Source of the DNA: Thermonema rossianum DSM 10300
GTDB lineage: Bacteria > Bacteroidota > Bacteroidia > Cytophagales > Thermonemataceae
Direction of reading: 5' to 3'
DNA length: 64,000 nt
Assembly: GCF_000426825.1 (NCBI RefSeq)
Contig: NZ_AUGC01000007.1
Location: 62,001 to 126,000 of the forward strand
The position numbers were made by a program, and so were the translations under genes. Shown here one piece after another: positions 63,455 to 64,000 of the stretch (its first letter is position 1; each line of letters starts with the position of its first letter). The notes below the pieces were generated by a model. The model saw only the letters and a program-made list of their open reading frames with translations, had not been told where the DNA came from and ran no database searches.

Positions 63455-64000
63455 ATGAAATTGAACTTTCAGAATAAAATGCTGCACAAAGCTTTTAGCT
63501 TCCCCCTTTGGTTGACCATCTGTTGCTGCTTATGGATAAGCGCCTGCAGCAGTAGCCGCATCACCCACAGCACCGACCGGGCACCGGCGGTCGATTTCAG
63601 CCAATACCAATCTTTTGTCGTGGTGGATTATTACCGCTTTCGCAACGACAAATACCCGGTAGTAAACAGCGAGCTCAGCCGCCAACGTATGGCACGGCTC
63701 ATCACAGAGGCGTTGGAAGGAAAGGGTTTATTGCCGGCTTCCGAAGCGGCAGCAGCGCAACTGCACGTAAAATTCCGCATGGACCTGCAAACCCAGCAAG
63801 AGTTTCAACAGAGTTTCAACAACAACTGGGGCTGGACAGGCTGGCGCTCCTACCCTTTCTATCCGGCTACCGTGAACACCTACCAGCGGCAATATGAGGA
63901 ACTCACGCTTGTTGTGGATATTGTAGATGCCCAAAGTGGGCGCCTGCTATGGCAAGGATGGGCGTTTGCAGAGATAGATAAAAAACGAAAAAAGCTGCCC
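63455..64000 (+). CDS. DUF4136 lipoprotein (5' part, runs off the window)
   Basis: 182 codons are present with no stop before the window end. A lipoprotein signal has Cys31 (CLWISAC). The DUF4136 pattern follows: VDFSQYQSFVVVDYY, a helix with RMARLITEALEGKGLLPASE, QLHVKFRMDLQTQQ, and late LVVDIVDAQSGRLLWQGWA. Such lipoproteins probably sit at the outer membrane, with unknown function. An alternative ATG lies at codon 9. The C-terminus is missing. Confidence 0.8.
   Translation, partial: MKLNFQNKMLHKAFSFPLWLTICCCLWISACSSSRITHSTDRAPAVDFSQYQSFVVVDYYRFRNDKYPVVNSELSRQRMARLITEALEGKGLLPASEAAAAQLHVKFRMDLQTQQEFQQSFNNNWGWTGWRSYPFYPATVNTYQRQYEELTLVVDIVDAQSGRLLWQGWAFAEIDKKRKKLP

Overview
The window reads as a chromosome segment from a member of the Bacteroidota, most likely of the Cytophagia/Cytophagales type. 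The grounds are two outer-membrane receptors with carboxypeptidase-regulatory N-termini, a GLPGLI protein, a secreted peptidase with a type IX secretion (T9SS) C-terminal domain, a DUF4835/PorD protein, DUF3276 and DUF2795 proteins, ParE of the Bacteroidota type, and promoters of the TTTG-N19..21-TAnnTTTG kind with few clear Shine-Dalgarno sites. Base composition is near half GC by eye except in the 41.2-47.7 kb island. The genus cannot be fixed from this.

Layout. 0.2-5.2 kb: minus-strand operon rpe, TonB-type receptor, LpoB-like lipoprotein, COG3014-like TPR lipoprotein. 5.4-7.7 kb: zinc-ribbon protein, M28 peptidase, small transaldolase. 8.1-11.0 kb: katG and a GNAT. 11.1-12.3 kb: dnaN. 12.3-18.2 kb: a minus-strand block of acyl-homoserine-lactone-synthase-like acyltransferase, ThiF-like adenylyltransferase, a 547-bp regulatory region, a small secreted cysteine peptide, GLPGLI protein and receptor-like outer-membrane protein. 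18.4-28.5 kb: SDR, crcB, sucC, parE, pyruvate carboxylase and a HAMP-GAF protein. 28.6-35.1 kb: surface polysaccharide genes (AlbA_2 regulator, CpsB-type phosphatase, Wzc-type tyrosine kinase, Wza-type lipoprotein, rmlC, glycosyltransferase). 35.2-40.3 kb: hflX, tRNA-Arg(CCT), a 7TM histidine kinase and a T9SS-exported M28 peptidase. 40.4-47.6 kb: accessory island with a frameshifted IS5-family element and an AT-rich DNA phosphorothioation locus (dndC, dndD, a dndE-HerA ATPase fusion and convergent dndA). 47.7-64 kb: housekeeping genes (amidohydrolase, membrane protein, recN, a 74-aa protein, porD, ettA, DUF349, DUF2795, ispD, rlpA, DUF3276, AI-2E transporter, prs, rplY, GNAT-fold protein and the start of a DUF4136 lipoprotein).

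Two places merit most attention. The Dnd locus carries DndE fused to a complete HerA/FtsK-type ATPase, with no dndB and no recognisable restriction partner in the window. The 12.3-18.2 kb block combines a cytoplasmic acyltransferase/adenylyltransferase pair with a secreted cysteine peptide and outer-membrane genes. Its control region holds five 21-bp-phased direct repeats, a Bacteroidota-type promoter and a seven-unit TTTC microsatellite in the predicted leader. Smaller items are a GGC-TAY repeat encoding the tyrosine cluster of the Wzc-type kinase, a family of palindromic interspersed repeats, and two genes whose predicted transcripts have almost no 5' leader. All calls come from reading the sequence; no database search was run.
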